A stretch of DNA of 64,000 bases from Chloroflexota bacterium. Its GTDB lineage: Bacteria; Chloroflexota; Dormibacteria; Dormibacterales; Dormibacteraceae. A model generated the notes under the pieces. That model was not told the origin of the DNA, made no database searches, and saw only the letters and a program-made list of their open reading frames with translations. Location: positions 1 to 64,000 of the forward strand of contig VBIW01000039.1 of assembly GCA_005880915.1 (NCBI GenBank), read 5' to 3'. This document shows positions 40,962 to 48,784 of the stretch, in pieces (position 1 is the first letter of the stretch; every line of letters begins with the position of its first letter). A program made the position numbers and the translations under genes.

Positions 40962-41721
40962 TTACACGCCCCAAGAGATGATGGTCGCGGTCGCGTCGCG
41001 CGAAATTCGCGACGGCGACCTCGTCTTCGTCGGTATGCGGCTGCCCGTCCTTGCCTACGCGGTCGCCCAGAGCTCGCACGCGCCGACGGCGCGCGGGTTG
41101 TTCGAAGTCGGGCTCATGCGTAGCCGGCCTGCAGAAAAATTCCTCGGCACGATGGGCGATCCCCCGAACGTGGTGGGAGCGCTGTGGGCGACCCGGATGT
41201 CGAACGCGATGGCGCTCATGGCTCAGGGTCATGTCGACCTGGGGTTCATCGGCGGCGCCGAGGTCGACCGCTTCGGCAACCTGAACACGTCCTACGTCGG
41301 CGACCCGAAGAAGCCGAACGTGAAGCTCCCGGGAAGTGGGGGAGGAGCCGACATCGCGATCCTCAGCCGGCGCTGGGTGACCCTGATGAGCCACGAGCGC
41401 CGGCGCCTGGTCGACCGCGTCTCGTTCGTCACATCACCCGGACACGGCGACGGAAGTCCCGGGTGGCGGCGGCGCAACGGCCTGCTGGGCGGCGGTCCAT
41501 CGGCCATTGTGACCACGCTCGCCGTGCTGCGGTTTCCCGATGAAGGCGGCGAGGCTTTCCTGGCGACGGTCCATCCCGGGCATACCGTGGAGGAAGTTCT
41601 TGCCGAGACGGGATGGCCCTTACAGGTCGCTGATCGTGTAATCGAAACATCAGCGCCGACCAACGCGGAACTTACATCGATCAGACGTTTTGACCCGGAC
41701 GGCTTCTGGACCCGCGGCTAG
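40951..41721 (+). CDS. CoA-transferase family I subunit B (glutaconate/IpdB type)
   Basis: A 256-residue beta subunit starting VTTDYTPQEMMVAVASREIRDGDLVFVGM. ATRMSNAMALMAQGHVDLGFIGGAEVDRFGNLNTSYVGDPKKPNVKLPGSGGGADI is the family beta core; VDRVSFVTSPGHGDG and HPGHTVEEVLAETGW follow. GTG at 40951 gives an 11-bp overlap with subunit A; the frame upstream to 40867 is inside that gene. The classical catalytic E-x-G-x-x-G motif of glutaconate CoA-transferase is not clear, as in the IpdAB hydrolases, so hydrolysis rather than transfer is possible. Confidence 0.82.
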   Translation: MTTDYTPQEMMVAVASREIRDGDLVFVGMRLPVLAYAVAQSSHAPTARGLFEVGLMRSRPAEKFLGTMGDPPNVVGALWATRMSNAMALMAQGHVDLGFIGGAEVDRFGNLNTSYVGDPKKPNVKLPGSGGGADIAILSRRWVTLMSHERRRLVDRVSFVTSPGHGDGSPGWRRRNGLLGGGPSAIVTTLAVLRFPDEGGEAFLATVHPGHTVEEVLAETGWPLQVADRVIETSAPTNAELTSIRRFDPDGFWTRG

Positions 41722-41854
41722 TCAGCGCTGCGCGACCGGGCTGGAGCTGTTTGCAGAAACCTGACCCCGCTCCAACTCCGCTCTGACAGCGTCCCCTCAT
41801 CCTCAGCCTTGATCCAATCGGGTCACCAAAAACAACTCTGAGGTGAGAACGAAG

Positions 41855-42295
41855 ATGAATCCGCTTGCAGCAATCGCCGTCAAGACAGTTGGAGCCGCGG
41901 GCGTCGCCGCACTCCTCGGCGTGGGTGCGGTCACCGCGCTGGCCGCGAGCCCTTCGCCCAATCCCGCGCCGGCCGCGGCCCAGCCTTCGACTGACCGGCA
42001 CGCGGACCGGCGGGCCATCCGCGGCGCGGAGGTCGAGTCGGAGGCCGACATACTCGGCATCACGCCCAAAGCGCTGATTGCGGACCTCAAGGCCGGCCAG
42101 AAGGTGTCCGACCTCGCCAAAGACAAAGGAATGACCAAGGAGCAGTTCGAGACCAGGCTGGTCGCCAGCCTCAAGCCGCGGCTCGAGACGCTCGTCGGGC
42201 ACAAGGTGATCACGCAGGCGCAGGCCGACAAGGTGCTTGACCGGATCGCGAAGGGCTACGTGCCGTTCTGGGACGGCATCCACCGCAAGAAGTAA
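41855..42295 (+). CDS. Secreted small protein with repeated helical motif
   Basis: A 146-residue exported protein of unrecognised family. Signal peptide NPLAAIAVKTVGAAGVAALLGVGAVTALAASPSPN, an Ala/Pro linker, then EADILGITPKALIADLKAGQKVSDLAKDKGMTKEQFETRLVASLKPRLETLVGHKVITQAQADKVLDRIAKG, a pattern (LGIT-x-x-L-x-x-L-x-x-G-x-S/V) common in small secreted actinobacterial and Chloroflexota proteins. AGGTG lies about 9 nt before the ATG at 41855; the GTG at 41843 would be inside this ribosome site. A terminator follows at 42317. Function not known. Confidence 0.72.
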   Translation: MNPLAAIAVKTVGAAGVAALLGVGAVTALAASPSPNPAPAAAQPSTDRHADRRAIRGAEVESEADILGITPKALIADLKAGQKVSDLAKDKGMTKEQFETRLVASLKPRLETLVGHKVITQAQADKVLDRIAKGYVPFWDGIHRKK

Positions 42296-42316
42296 CTCGA
42301 CTTCCTGCCTCCCCTA

Positions 42317-42347
42317 AGGGCCTGGCGAAAGCCAGGCCCTGCCTTTT
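42317..42347 (+). terminator. Intrinsic terminator of the secreted-protein gene
   Basis: AGGGCCTGGC, GAAA tetraloop, GCCAGGCCCT, then GCCTTTT. The T-run ends at the rsgA stop codon of the opposite strand. Confidence 0.85.
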
Positions 42348-43369
42348 CACGGACGGACACCGGACCGGTTCGCCTTGGCGATGAGCTTCCATTTCTTGCG
42401 GTCTTCGTTTCGGATCCGGGCGTCGGTCCTGGCGGCCACCGCTCGCAGCTCGCGCTGCAGCTTCCGATAGCTCTCGAATCGCCCGCGCTCGAGCGTTCCA
42501 TCCGCCAGGGCCGCCTTGATCGCGCATCCCGGCTCGGTGACGTGCGAGCAGTCGTAGAATCGGCACCGCAGGGCGAGCGCCTCGATGTCCTCGAAGATGC
42601 TGCCCAATGCATCCTCTCCCTCCCAGAGCTGGGCCTCGCGCAGCCCCGGGGTGTCGATGATCATGCCGCCGCCCGGCAGCTGGACCAGCTGCCGGTGGCT
42701 GGTCATGTGGCGTCCCTCGCCAGAGCGGTGGATGTCTCTGGTCTTCATGACCTCGGACCCGAGGATCGCGTTGATGAGAGTCGACTTGCCGGCGCCTGAC
42801 GGGCCAAGCAGGACGCCGGTGCGTGCGGGTCGAAGGATGGCCGTGACCTTGTCGATGCCCTCGCCCGTCACGGCACTGGTGACGATCACCGGTGCGCCGG
42901 CCGCGGCCGATTCGATCTCGATGCGCATTGAGTCGGGCGCGTCCGCAATGTCGGCCTTGGTCAGGACGACAACCGGCTCCGCTCCGCTTTGCCAGGCGAT
43001 GACGAGATAGCGTTCGATTCGTCGCGCGTTCACGTCCGTCGCCGCGGCGACCAGGAGTGCGACGTCGACATTGGCCGCCAGGACCTGTTCGCGCGTCTCC
43101 ACGCCGGCAGACTTGCGCGAGAAGACCGTTCGGCGCTCGACGATGCCGCTCATGACAGCGCCGTTCACGGCCACCCAGTCCCCGACGGCCGGATCGACCC
43201 GGCGCGCGGTGGCTCGCCTGGCCATGGCGCCGTCGTGGATGACGTACTCCGCGGCGAAGTCGGCGATGACACGCGCCGGCACGGAATCGGGTTCCGCGAT
43301 CGATTTGAACTTTTGGTCGAAGTAGGGATCCCAGCCCAACAGGGCGAGCCGGGAATCAAAGTCAGACAA
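42347..43369 (-). CDS. rsgA: Ribosome small subunit-dependent GTPase A
   Basis: Circularly permuted GTPase that matures the 30S subunit. The 340-residue protein has an OB-fold N-terminal domain (AVGDWVAVNG), G4 VLTKADIAD first, then G1 LLGPSGAGKSTLINAI, G3 IIDTPGLREA, and the C-terminal zinc site CRFYDCSHVTEPGCAI. The start is TTG at 43367-43369, with GGAGG 8 nt upstream. A possible 19-codon ORF with a near-perfect ribosome site lies 57 bp upstream on the same strand. Confidence 0.95.
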   Translation of the reverse strand: MSDFDSRLALLGWDPYFDQKFKSIAEPDSVPARVIADFAAEYVIHDGAMARRATARRVDPAVGDWVAVNGAVMSGIVERRTVFSRKSAGVETREQVLAANVDVALLVAAATDVNARRIERYLVIAWQSGAEPVVVLTKADIADAPDSMRIEIESAAAGAPVIVTSAVTGEGIDKVTAILRPARTGVLLGPSGAGKSTLINAILGSEVMKTRDIHRSGEGRHMTSHRQLVQLPGGGMIIDTPGLREAQLWEGEDALGSIFEDIEALALRCRFYDCSHVTEPGCAIKAALADGTLERGRFESYRKLQRELRAVAARTDARIRNEDRKKWKLIAKANRSGVRP

Positions 43370-43426
43370 CTCGATGTCCTCCGGTGAAAACGCGTGGGCG
43401 GTATCGGTCCGCCCGCGGAGGACTGC

Positions 43427-43486
43427 CTAGATGGCGGCTCCGGAGGCGGCCGACGGCCGGGATGCGGTCATTGCAAGCTCAGTCAT
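43427..43486 (-). CDS. Possible 19-residue leader peptide upstream of rsgA
   Basis: ATG at 43484-43486 is preceded by AAGGAGGTGG (43494-43503), the best Shine-Dalgarno in the window. It reads MTELAMTASRPSAASGAAI and stops at 43427. No homologue recognised, so a functional peptide is uncertain; it may instead control rsgA translation, whose start lies 57 bp further on. The rest of the 250-bp gap up to 43620 holds only repeat family B. Confidence 0.4.
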   Translation of the reverse strand: MTELAMTASRPSAASGAAI

Positions 43487-43534
43487 TCGAACGCCACCTC
43501 CTTAGTTTTTTGGTAGGCGAAGGATAGCTTGTTT

Positions 43535-43610
43535 CGGCCCCTCCGGCGCTGCGCGCCACCTCCCCATAAATGGGGAGGACCTTCTCTCGTTCAGCCCCTC
43601 CGGCACCGCC
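43535..43610. repeat. Palindromic repeat family B, intergenic copy
   Basis: CCCCTCCGGCGCTGCGCGCC, then the hairpin CCTCCCCATAAATGGGGAGG (43559-43578), followed by a second partial CCCCTCCGGC at about 43594. It lies just after the enoyl-CoA hydratase stop. Confidence 0.8.
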
Positions 43611-43620
43611 CCACACATTT

Positions 43621-44400
43621 CTATTCGCCTTTGAACTCCGCCTTTCGCTTTTCCCCAAATGCTTTGATGCCTTCGTCCGCGTCATGCGAGACGAATACGC
43701 GGCTGATCGCCTCGCGCTCGATCGCGAGTCCGAGGTCGAGCGGGGCGCCGTAGCCCTGGGTGATCGCGAGCTTGGCGTGTCCGATCGCAACGCTCGGGCC
43801 CGCGGCCAGCTTGGCCGCGTATTCGATCGCGCCGGCGCGGCATGCCGCGGCGTCTGGAAACAGCCGGTCGACGAGCCCGAGCTCCTTGGCCTGCGCCGGA
43901 TTCATTGTCGTAGCGTTGGCGATGAGGTCGATTCCTTTCGACAGGCCCACGAGCCTGGGCAGGCGCTGGGTTCCACCCGAGCCCGGAAACAGGCCGAGGT
44001 TCACCTCAGGCAGGCCGATCTGATAGCCACCCTCGGCGGCGAATCTGAGGTCGCATGCCAGCGCCAGCTCGAATCCACCACCAAGGCAGTGGCCCGCGAT
44101 CGCGGCGATGAAGACCAGGGGCGTGTTCTCCATCTTGCGGAAGGCCTCGTGCGCCATAAGCGCGGTCATGAAACGGGAACGGCCCGTACCGGCTGCGAAC
44201 CCGCCAACGTCAGCGCCGGCGGAGAAGAACTTCTCGGAGGCGCTCGTGACCACGACGGCGTTGATCTCCGCGTCGTTGCGCGCGTCGTCGATCGCACCGG
44301 CGAGCGAACGCAGGAATTTGTAGTCGTAGCTGTTCGCCGGGGGCCTGTCCAGGACGAGGATTCCGACCTGGCCTTCCTTTTCGAGATTTACACCCACCAC
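43621..44400 (-). CDS. Enoyl-CoA hydratase/isomerase family protein
   Basis: A 259-residue crotonase. GILVLDRPPANSYDYKFLRSLAGAID, FFSAGADVGGF, PLVFIAAIAGHCLGGGFELALACDLRF, QIGLPEVNLGLFPGSGGTQRLPRL with both catalytic Glu positions (AAEGGYQIGLPE and the Glu of LPEVNLG), and the common ending EGIKAFGEKRKAEFKGE. GGAGG 5 nt before GTG 44400 (or 8 before 44397) fixes the start; the frame to 44433 is not needed. It diverges from the aldehyde dehydrogenase gene. Confidence 0.92.
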   Translation of the reverse strand: MVGVNLEKEGQVGILVLDRPPANSYDYKFLRSLAGAIDDARNDAEINAVVVTSASEKFFSAGADVGGFAAGTGRSRFMTALMAHEAFRKMENTPLVFIAAIAGHCLGGGFELALACDLRFAAEGGYQIGLPEVNLGLFPGSGGTQRLPRLVGLSKGIDLIANATTMNPAQAKELGLVDRLFPDAAACRAGAIEYAAKLAAGPSVAIGHAKLAITQGYGAPLDLGLAIEREAISRVFVSHDADEGIKAFGEKRKAEFKGE

Positions 44401-44478
44401 AGAGCCCTCCAAACGGTGAGCCGACGGCGACACCGATAATTATCTGAGTACCGCAAGAACGAACTCAGGGGGTGCCGT

Positions 44479-45909
44479 ATGGCGACGATGATCATCGAAG
44501 GCGACAGGACCAAGGCCGCATCGGGCAAGACGTACGAGGTCCGCAACCCGGCCACGGGCGAAGTCGTCGACGAGGTTCCCGCCGGCGGAGCCGCCGATGT
44601 CGACAAGGCCGCGCAAGCCGCGACGAAGGCGTTTACCACATGGTCGAGGCTTCCTGCGAACAAGCGGGCTGAGATCCTGCACAAGGCCGCCCATCACATG
44701 CTGGAGAAGGTCGAGCAGATCGCGCCCATCCTCACCAAGGAGCAGGGCAAGACCCTGCTCGAATCACGCATCGAGGCACAGCGCTTCGGCGAGAACATCG
44801 CATGGTTCGCCGACCTCGCAGACAAGATCCACGGCGAACATGTAAGGCTCCCGGACCTGACGACCTATGGCCTCGTCGTGCGCAAGCCGATCGGAGTTTG
44901 CGGGGCGATCGTGCCCTGGAACTTCCCGCTCACGCTTGCGGCCAACAAGGTCGCGCCCGCGATCGCGGCCGGGAACACGGTGGTGTTGAAGCCCGCGAGC
45001 ACGACGCCTCTGTCGACGCTGGCCTGCATCGAGGCGCTCATCGAAGGCGGCCTCCCAGAGGGAGTCGTCAATGTCGTCCTTGGTCAAGCGACGGGCGACG
45101 CGATTGTCGGGCATCCGCAGATCCGCAAGATCGCGCTCACGGGCTCCACTCCGACCGGCAAGAAGGTGATGGCCCGCGCAGCCGAGCAGCTGAAGATGAT
45201 CACCCTCGAGCTGGGTGGAAGCGATCCCTGCATCGTCCTGGACGACGCGGACCTCGAGGGCGCGGCGCGTGCAATCTCGATCGGACGCTTCTTCAACTGC
45301 GGGCAGGCGTGTCTCGCGGTGAAGCGCCTCTACGTCCAGGAGGGTGTGTACGACGCGCTGCTCGAGAAGCTCGTCGCGCGGGCGTCGAAGCTGAAGCCTG
45401 GCAACGGCCTCGACAAGGACAGCCGGATGGGACCGATGCACACCGAGACGCAGCGCGCCGAAGTCGAGGCGCAGCTCAAGGACGCTGTCGATCGCGGCGC
45501 GAAGGTTGTCTACGGCGGCGGGAGGCCAAAGGGCGGCGACTACGACAAGGGCTGGTTCATCGAGCCGACCATCGTGGAGAACGTGCCCGACGGCGCCCGG
45601 ATGTGGACGGAGGAGGTCTTCGGTCCCGCGCTGCCTGTGCGGCGGATCAAGGACCTCGACGAGGGACTGCGCCTGGCCAACGACTCGCAGTACGGGCTGG
45701 GGTCGTCGATCTGGACCACCAGCATGGCGGCTGCTTACCGCGCGGTGCAGGAGATCGAGGCGGGCTACACGTGGGTGAACGCGCTGCAGATCGCGCACGA
45801 CGAGCTTCCGTTCGGCGGCACCAAGCAGTCGGGCTTTGGCAAGGAGCACGGCGTCGAGGCGTACCTGCACTACACCGAGGAGAAGTCGGTCGTCTACGGC
45901 GGAATTTGA
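44479..45909 (+). CDS. NAD(P)-dependent aldehyde dehydrogenase
   Basis: A 476-residue ALDH oxidising an aldehyde to an acid. Seen: TYEVRNPATGEVVDEVP, IVPWNFPLTLAANKVAPAIAAGNTVVLKPAS, LTGSTPTGKKV, general base Glu in LELGGSDPCIVLDDAD, nucleophile Cys in NCGQACLAVKRLYV, and EEVFGPALPV. It looks closest to succinate-semialdehyde or lactaldehyde dehydrogenases, but the substrate cannot be set from motifs. Divergent from the enoyl-CoA hydratase with 78 bp between starts; followed by a small membrane protein gene. Confidence 0.93.
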   Translation: MATMIIEGDRTKAASGKTYEVRNPATGEVVDEVPAGGAADVDKAAQAATKAFTTWSRLPANKRAEILHKAAHHMLEKVEQIAPILTKEQGKTLLESRIEAQRFGENIAWFADLADKIHGEHVRLPDLTTYGLVVRKPIGVCGAIVPWNFPLTLAANKVAPAIAAGNTVVLKPASTTPLSTLACIEALIEGGLPEGVVNVVLGQATGDAIVGHPQIRKIALTGSTPTGKKVMARAAEQLKMITLELGGSDPCIVLDDADLEGAARAISIGRFFNCGQACLAVKRLYVQEGVYDALLEKLVARASKLKPGNGLDKDSRMGPMHTETQRAEVEAQLKDAVDRGAKVVYGGGRPKGGDYDKGWFIEPTIVENVPDGARMWTEEVFGPALPVRRIKDLDEGLRLANDSQYGLGSSIWTTSMAAAYRAVQEIEAGYTWVNALQIAHDELPFGGTKQSGFGKEHGVEAYLHYTEEKSVVYGGI

Positions 45910-45936
45910 AGTAGCCGCGACCGGTACTGACGTGGC

Positions 45937-46131
45937 GTGAGGGTTGCCCTGGTCGTGGTCGGCGCGCTGGTGCTGCTGACCGGCGCGGTGTTCGCCGGTC
46001 AGGGGCTCGGCTACATCCCGGGGAGCATCATGACCGGGGACATGAAGTGGTTCTGGATCGGGTCGGCGATGGTCGTGGTGGGAGGGGCCATCGCGGCGGG
46101 CGGCCTGCTCACGAAACGCAGACCGACATAA
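45937..46131 (+). CDS. Small membrane protein, two helices
   Basis: A 64-residue protein starting GTG: RVALVVVGALVLLTGAVFAGQGLGYIPGS, then MKWFWIGSAMVVVGGAIAAGGLLTKRR. Two hydrophobic helices joined by a Gly-Pro loop and a basic end. This short pattern (GQGxGxIPGSxM) recurs in actinobacterial and Chloroflexota hypothetical proteins. 27 bp after the aldehyde dehydrogenase. Function unknown. Confidence 0.65.
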   Translation: MRVALVVVGALVLLTGAVFAGQGLGYIPGSIMTGDMKWFWIGSAMVVVGGAIAAGGLLTKRRPT

Positions 46132-46147
46132 GCGGGGGTTGTCCACG

Positions 46148-46188
46148 CCCCTCACCCCTGATCCCTCTCCCCTGAGGGGAGAGGGGGC
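46148..46188. repeat. Palindromic repeat family C, intergenic copy
   Basis: CCCCTCACCCCTGATCC, then CCTCTCCCCTGAGGGGAGAGG and GGGCC. It lies between the small membrane protein gene and the DksA-like gene. A second copy lies inside the thioesterase gene at 63208. Confidence 0.8.
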
Positions 46189-46198
46189 CTAGCAACTT

Positions 46199-46594
46199 TT
46201 AAGCCGTCCTGCCGTTGAGTCTGTCCCAGTGGGCTTGGCACTCGACGCAGCGCGTGGCGGCCGGCTGGTACTGCAGCCGGGCTTCGGGGATGCGCCGGCC
46301 GCAGCCTTCGCAGATCCCATAGGAGCCTTCGCGCAGGCGCTCGAGCGCCCTCTCGACCTGTTCGCGGTTCTGGTCGAGAAGGTGGACAAGAAGGTCGCTC
46401 GTCTCTCGGTCGGACAGCGCCTGGGCCAGGTCGGTGTCCTCAGGAATCCCCGTGATCACGCCGCCGACGACGTCGTTCAACGGGCGATGCAGGCCCGCCT
46501 CTTCGCCGCACTGTGCGGCCAGGAGCTCGAGGAGCTTCCTGTCAGCCTCCAGCCTTTCCGCTGGAGCGTCTCCATTCCTCTTCCGAATCGCCAT
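46199..46594 (-). CDS. DksA/TraR C4-type zinc finger protein
   Basis: A 131-residue DksA-like protein: helical N-terminal half with ALSDRETSDLLVHLLDQNREQVERALERLREG, then GICEGCGRRIPEARLQYQPAATRCVECQAHWD, the four-Cys zinc finger. DksA proteins bind RNA polymerase in the secondary channel; the two acidic tip residues of true DksA are not obvious here, so it may be a distant member. GGAGGGG precedes the ATG. Confidence 0.85.
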   Translation of the reverse strand: MAIRKRNGDAPAERLEADRKLLELLAAQCGEEAGLHRPLNDVVGGVITGIPEDTDLAQALSDRETSDLLVHLLDQNREQVERALERLREGSYGICEGCGRRIPEARLQYQPAATRCVECQAHWDRLNGRTA

Positions 46595-46703
46595 TTGCTA
46601 AACCCCCCTCCAAACTCATTACCGGACTCGCCGTCGTTTGGATTCCGACTCTCACAACGCCTGCACCGTCAGGCGTACCCGCTCCCGCACAATTAGGCGC
46701 CGA

Positions 46704-47318
46704 ATGCCGTCCCTGCTGCCATTCCCCCGGAAGTTGATCGCCGCGCTGGCCCTGGCGCTCGCCCTGGCCGGTTGCCAGTTCGGCTCAAGCCCTCGCGCCG
46801 TGCCGAGCGTAGCGCAGTTGGGCGCGGATCTCAACTGTCCAAAGACTGACCACGCTTTCGAGGATCCCCAGGCCGGTTGGGGGTTCTGCTACCCGGCCAA
46901 CTGGAGGTACCTGGAGCGGTCCCAGTCGATCGGCAGCCCGTCAGGCCTCGACCTGACCTTCGACATCACTTACGTGCCTCCTACCCCGATGCCGTGCGCC
47001 AACCCGAGTGTGTCGGCTGCCAGCCCGGCGCGCCCAGCTGCCAGCCCGTGTCCGGGCGACTTCGCCAACATGATCATCTCGACCTATGAGCGCGGCGTCT
47101 CACCAGACCTGGCCAGCTGGCTCCAGACCAACCTGACCAACGCGCGGCCTGGGGATTCGATCAGGTGGGGCAACGCGGTCCAGGCTCAAAAGCTGAGCGA
47201 CGGCAGGCGGGTCGCGTTGACCCCTCACCACGTCGTGGTGATGGACCTGCACCCAGGCCTGCTCGACCTTGAGACCGAGATGTCCTCCAGGCTCGGGACC
47301 TGGAAGTTCAGCTTCTGA
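46704..47318 (+). CDS. Putative lipoprotein
   Basis: A 204-residue exported protein of unrecognised family. Signal peptide RKLIAALALALALAGC with the lipobox LAGC, so it would be lipid-anchored. Mature part has WGFCYPANWRYLER, a Pro/Ala/Ser-rich spacer with three Cys, and C-terminal VVMDLHPGLLDLETEMSSRLGTWKFSF. The ATG at 46704 is preferred over the frame opening at 46638 because it starts the signal peptide. Ends 4 bp before the convergent SCP2 gene. Confidence 0.7.
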   Translation: MPSLLPFPRKLIAALALALALAGCQFGSSPRAVPSVAQLGADLNCPKTDHAFEDPQAGWGFCYPANWRYLERSQSIGSPSGLDLTFDITYVPPTPMPCANPSVSAASPARPAASPCPGDFANMIISTYERGVSPDLASWLQTNLTNARPGDSIRWGNAVQAQKLSDGRRVALTPHHVVVMDLHPGLLDLETEMSSRLGTWKFSF

Positions 47319-47322
47319 GCTC

Positions 47323-47664
47323 TTAGCTCGGTCTGCGGAAAAGGGACTGCATCTTGATCGCCAGCCCCATGTCGCCCTTGATCTTCAGCTTGCCCTGCAT
47401 GAAGGCAGCCGTTCCGTCGAGCTGGCCGGTCATGATCTTGACCCAGTCGTTGGAGTCGGCGATCAGCGTGAGGTTGGCCGGCTCACCGGGGTCGCCCTTG
47501 CCGGACTCGGCCTTGCCGTCGTGGATCCTGACCCACCACTTGCCGGTCTGCTCGCCGCTGAGGTCGAACTGAATCGTTGCCTTCGTCGCCCCTGCCTTCT
47601 CGGGGATCAGGTATTCGGGCATTGCCTCGACGATCTGGTCGGGGGTCATCTGGACTTCGGACAT
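47323..47664 (-). CDS. SCP2 sterol-binding domain protein
   Basis: A 113-residue single-domain SCP2-like protein: MTPDQIVEAMPEYLIPEKAGATKATIQFDLSGEQTGKWWVRIHDGKAESGKGDPGEPANLTLIADSNDWVKIMTGQLDGTAAFMQGKLKIKGDMGLAIKMQSLF. The pattern aNLTL, W-x-K-I-x-x-G and F-M-x-G-K-L-K-I-K-G-D is the SCP2 signature; it binds lipids or acyl-CoAs. AGGGAGG 5 nt before ATG 47664. An inverted repeat GTTCG/CGAAC lies 39 bp upstream. Confidence 0.88.
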   Translation of the reverse strand: MSEVQMTPDQIVEAMPEYLIPEKAGATKATIQFDLSGEQTGKWWVRIHDGKAESGKGDPGEPANLTLIADSNDWVKIMTGQLDGTAAFMQGKLKIKGDMGLAIKMQSLFRRPS

Positions 47665-47702
47665 CGGCTCCTCCCTGGATGAATCGCTTTCATTTTTAGT
47701 AC

Positions 47703-47716
47703 GTTCGAGTACGAAC
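47703..47716. promoter_or_regulatory. Inverted repeat upstream of the SCP2 gene
   Basis: GTTCG-agta-CGAAC, in an AT-rich stretch between the SCP2 gene and the MBL hydrolase. Possibly an operator; only 5-bp arms, so weak evidence. Confidence 0.3.
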
Positions 47717-47809
47717 AACTACTCATCTTAATCAGGTCGGGGACAATCTCGTGATGGCCGTCGAGACCGGGTCTCACACCTTCACGGACCGACACTGGAA
47801 CGCCGCATA

Positions 47810-48784
47810 GTGAGGCCCGCGGCGCTGAGCGAGGTCGCGGAGGGCGTCTTCGAGCTTCGCCTGCCGATTCCATTCGAGGACGGCCTGGTCAACGTCTTCC
47901 TCTTTACCGATGGCAAAGAGGTCGACCTGCTCGACTGCGGGATGAACGCAGAGGAGTCGCTCGACGCGATTCACCGCGCCCTCCAGCAGCTCGGCACGCC
48001 GCGAATCCGCCGGCTGGTCGTGACGCACATCCACCCGGACCACTACGGGGCGGCCGGCGTCTTCGCCGGCCCCGGTCTGGCCGACCTGTACATCCACCGC
48101 CTCGAAGTCCCGCTTGTGCATCCGCGTTACGTCGAGCTCGAGCACCTGGTGAGCGAGGTGCAGCATCACGTCCTCGTCAATGGCGTGCCGGCAAGCGATG
48201 CCGAAGTGCTGAGCAACTCTCAGCGCGCGCTGAGCCAGGTGGTAAAGACCGCTGAGCCGTCGGTCCAGCTCGACGGCGCGGAGCTGATCGAGATGGGTCG
48301 CCACTCGCTGCGTATCGAGTGGACTCCCGGCCATTCGCCCGGTCACATCTGTCTTTACGAAGCGGCCGGCGGGCTGCTCTTCGCCGGTGATCACATCCTG
48401 CCTGAGCTGTCGCCGAACATCGGGCTCCACCCGCAGAGCACCCCCGATCCTCTCCACGACTATCTCGACGGGCTCAGGCGGATGGCGGAGCGGAAGCCGG
48501 CGCTGGTCCTGCCGGCGCACGGGCGTCCGTTCGCCGACGTGGCCGGTCGGGTCGACGGGCTGACCTCGCACCATCAGCGCCGGCTCGACCAGATACTCGA
48601 GATCGTGGGGCGCGACGAGAAGTCCGCGTGGGAGGTAGCGCTTGAGCTCTGGGGTCCGCGCGAGAACCTTTATGAGAAGCGGCTTGCCCTCCAGGAAGGA
48701 CTGGCACACCTGCAGGCCCTCGCCGTCGAAGGTCTTGTCGTCAAGACCGTCACGCCGGAGTCCGTGCGCTGGCGGCGGGCTTGA
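47810..48784 (+). CDS. MBL-fold metallo-hydrolase
   Basis: A 324-residue binuclear-zinc hydrolase: VVTHIHPDHYGAAG (HxHxDH), TPGHSPGHICLYEAAGGLLFAGDHILPELSPNIGLHP, LPAHGRPF. C-terminal about 80 residues form a winged-helix-like domain (SHHQRRLDQILEIV). This arrangement resembles LACTB2-like and glyoxalase II-like enzymes. GTG at 47810; substrate unknown. Its last 35 bp overlap the convergent degV-like gene. Confidence 0.9.
   Translation: MRPAALSEVAEGVFELRLPIPFEDGLVNVFLFTDGKEVDLLDCGMNAEESLDAIHRALQQLGTPRIRRLVVTHIHPDHYGAAGVFAGPGLADLYIHRLEVPLVHPRYVELEHLVSEVQHHVLVNGVPASDAEVLSNSQRALSQVVKTAEPSVQLDGAELIEMGRHSLRIEWTPGHSPGHICLYEAAGGLLFAGDHILPELSPNIGLHPQSTPDPLHDYLDGLRRMAERKPALVLPAHGRPFADVAGRVDGLTSHHQRRLDQILEIVGRDEKSAWEVALELWGPRENLYEKRLALQEGLAHLQALAVEGLVVKTVTPESVRWRRA

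Noticed and set aside
41722-41854. Possible riboswitch before the secreted-protein gene
   Set aside because: The 133-bp gap shows no conserved aptamer pattern that I can recognise, only a weak TTGATC promoter-like box.
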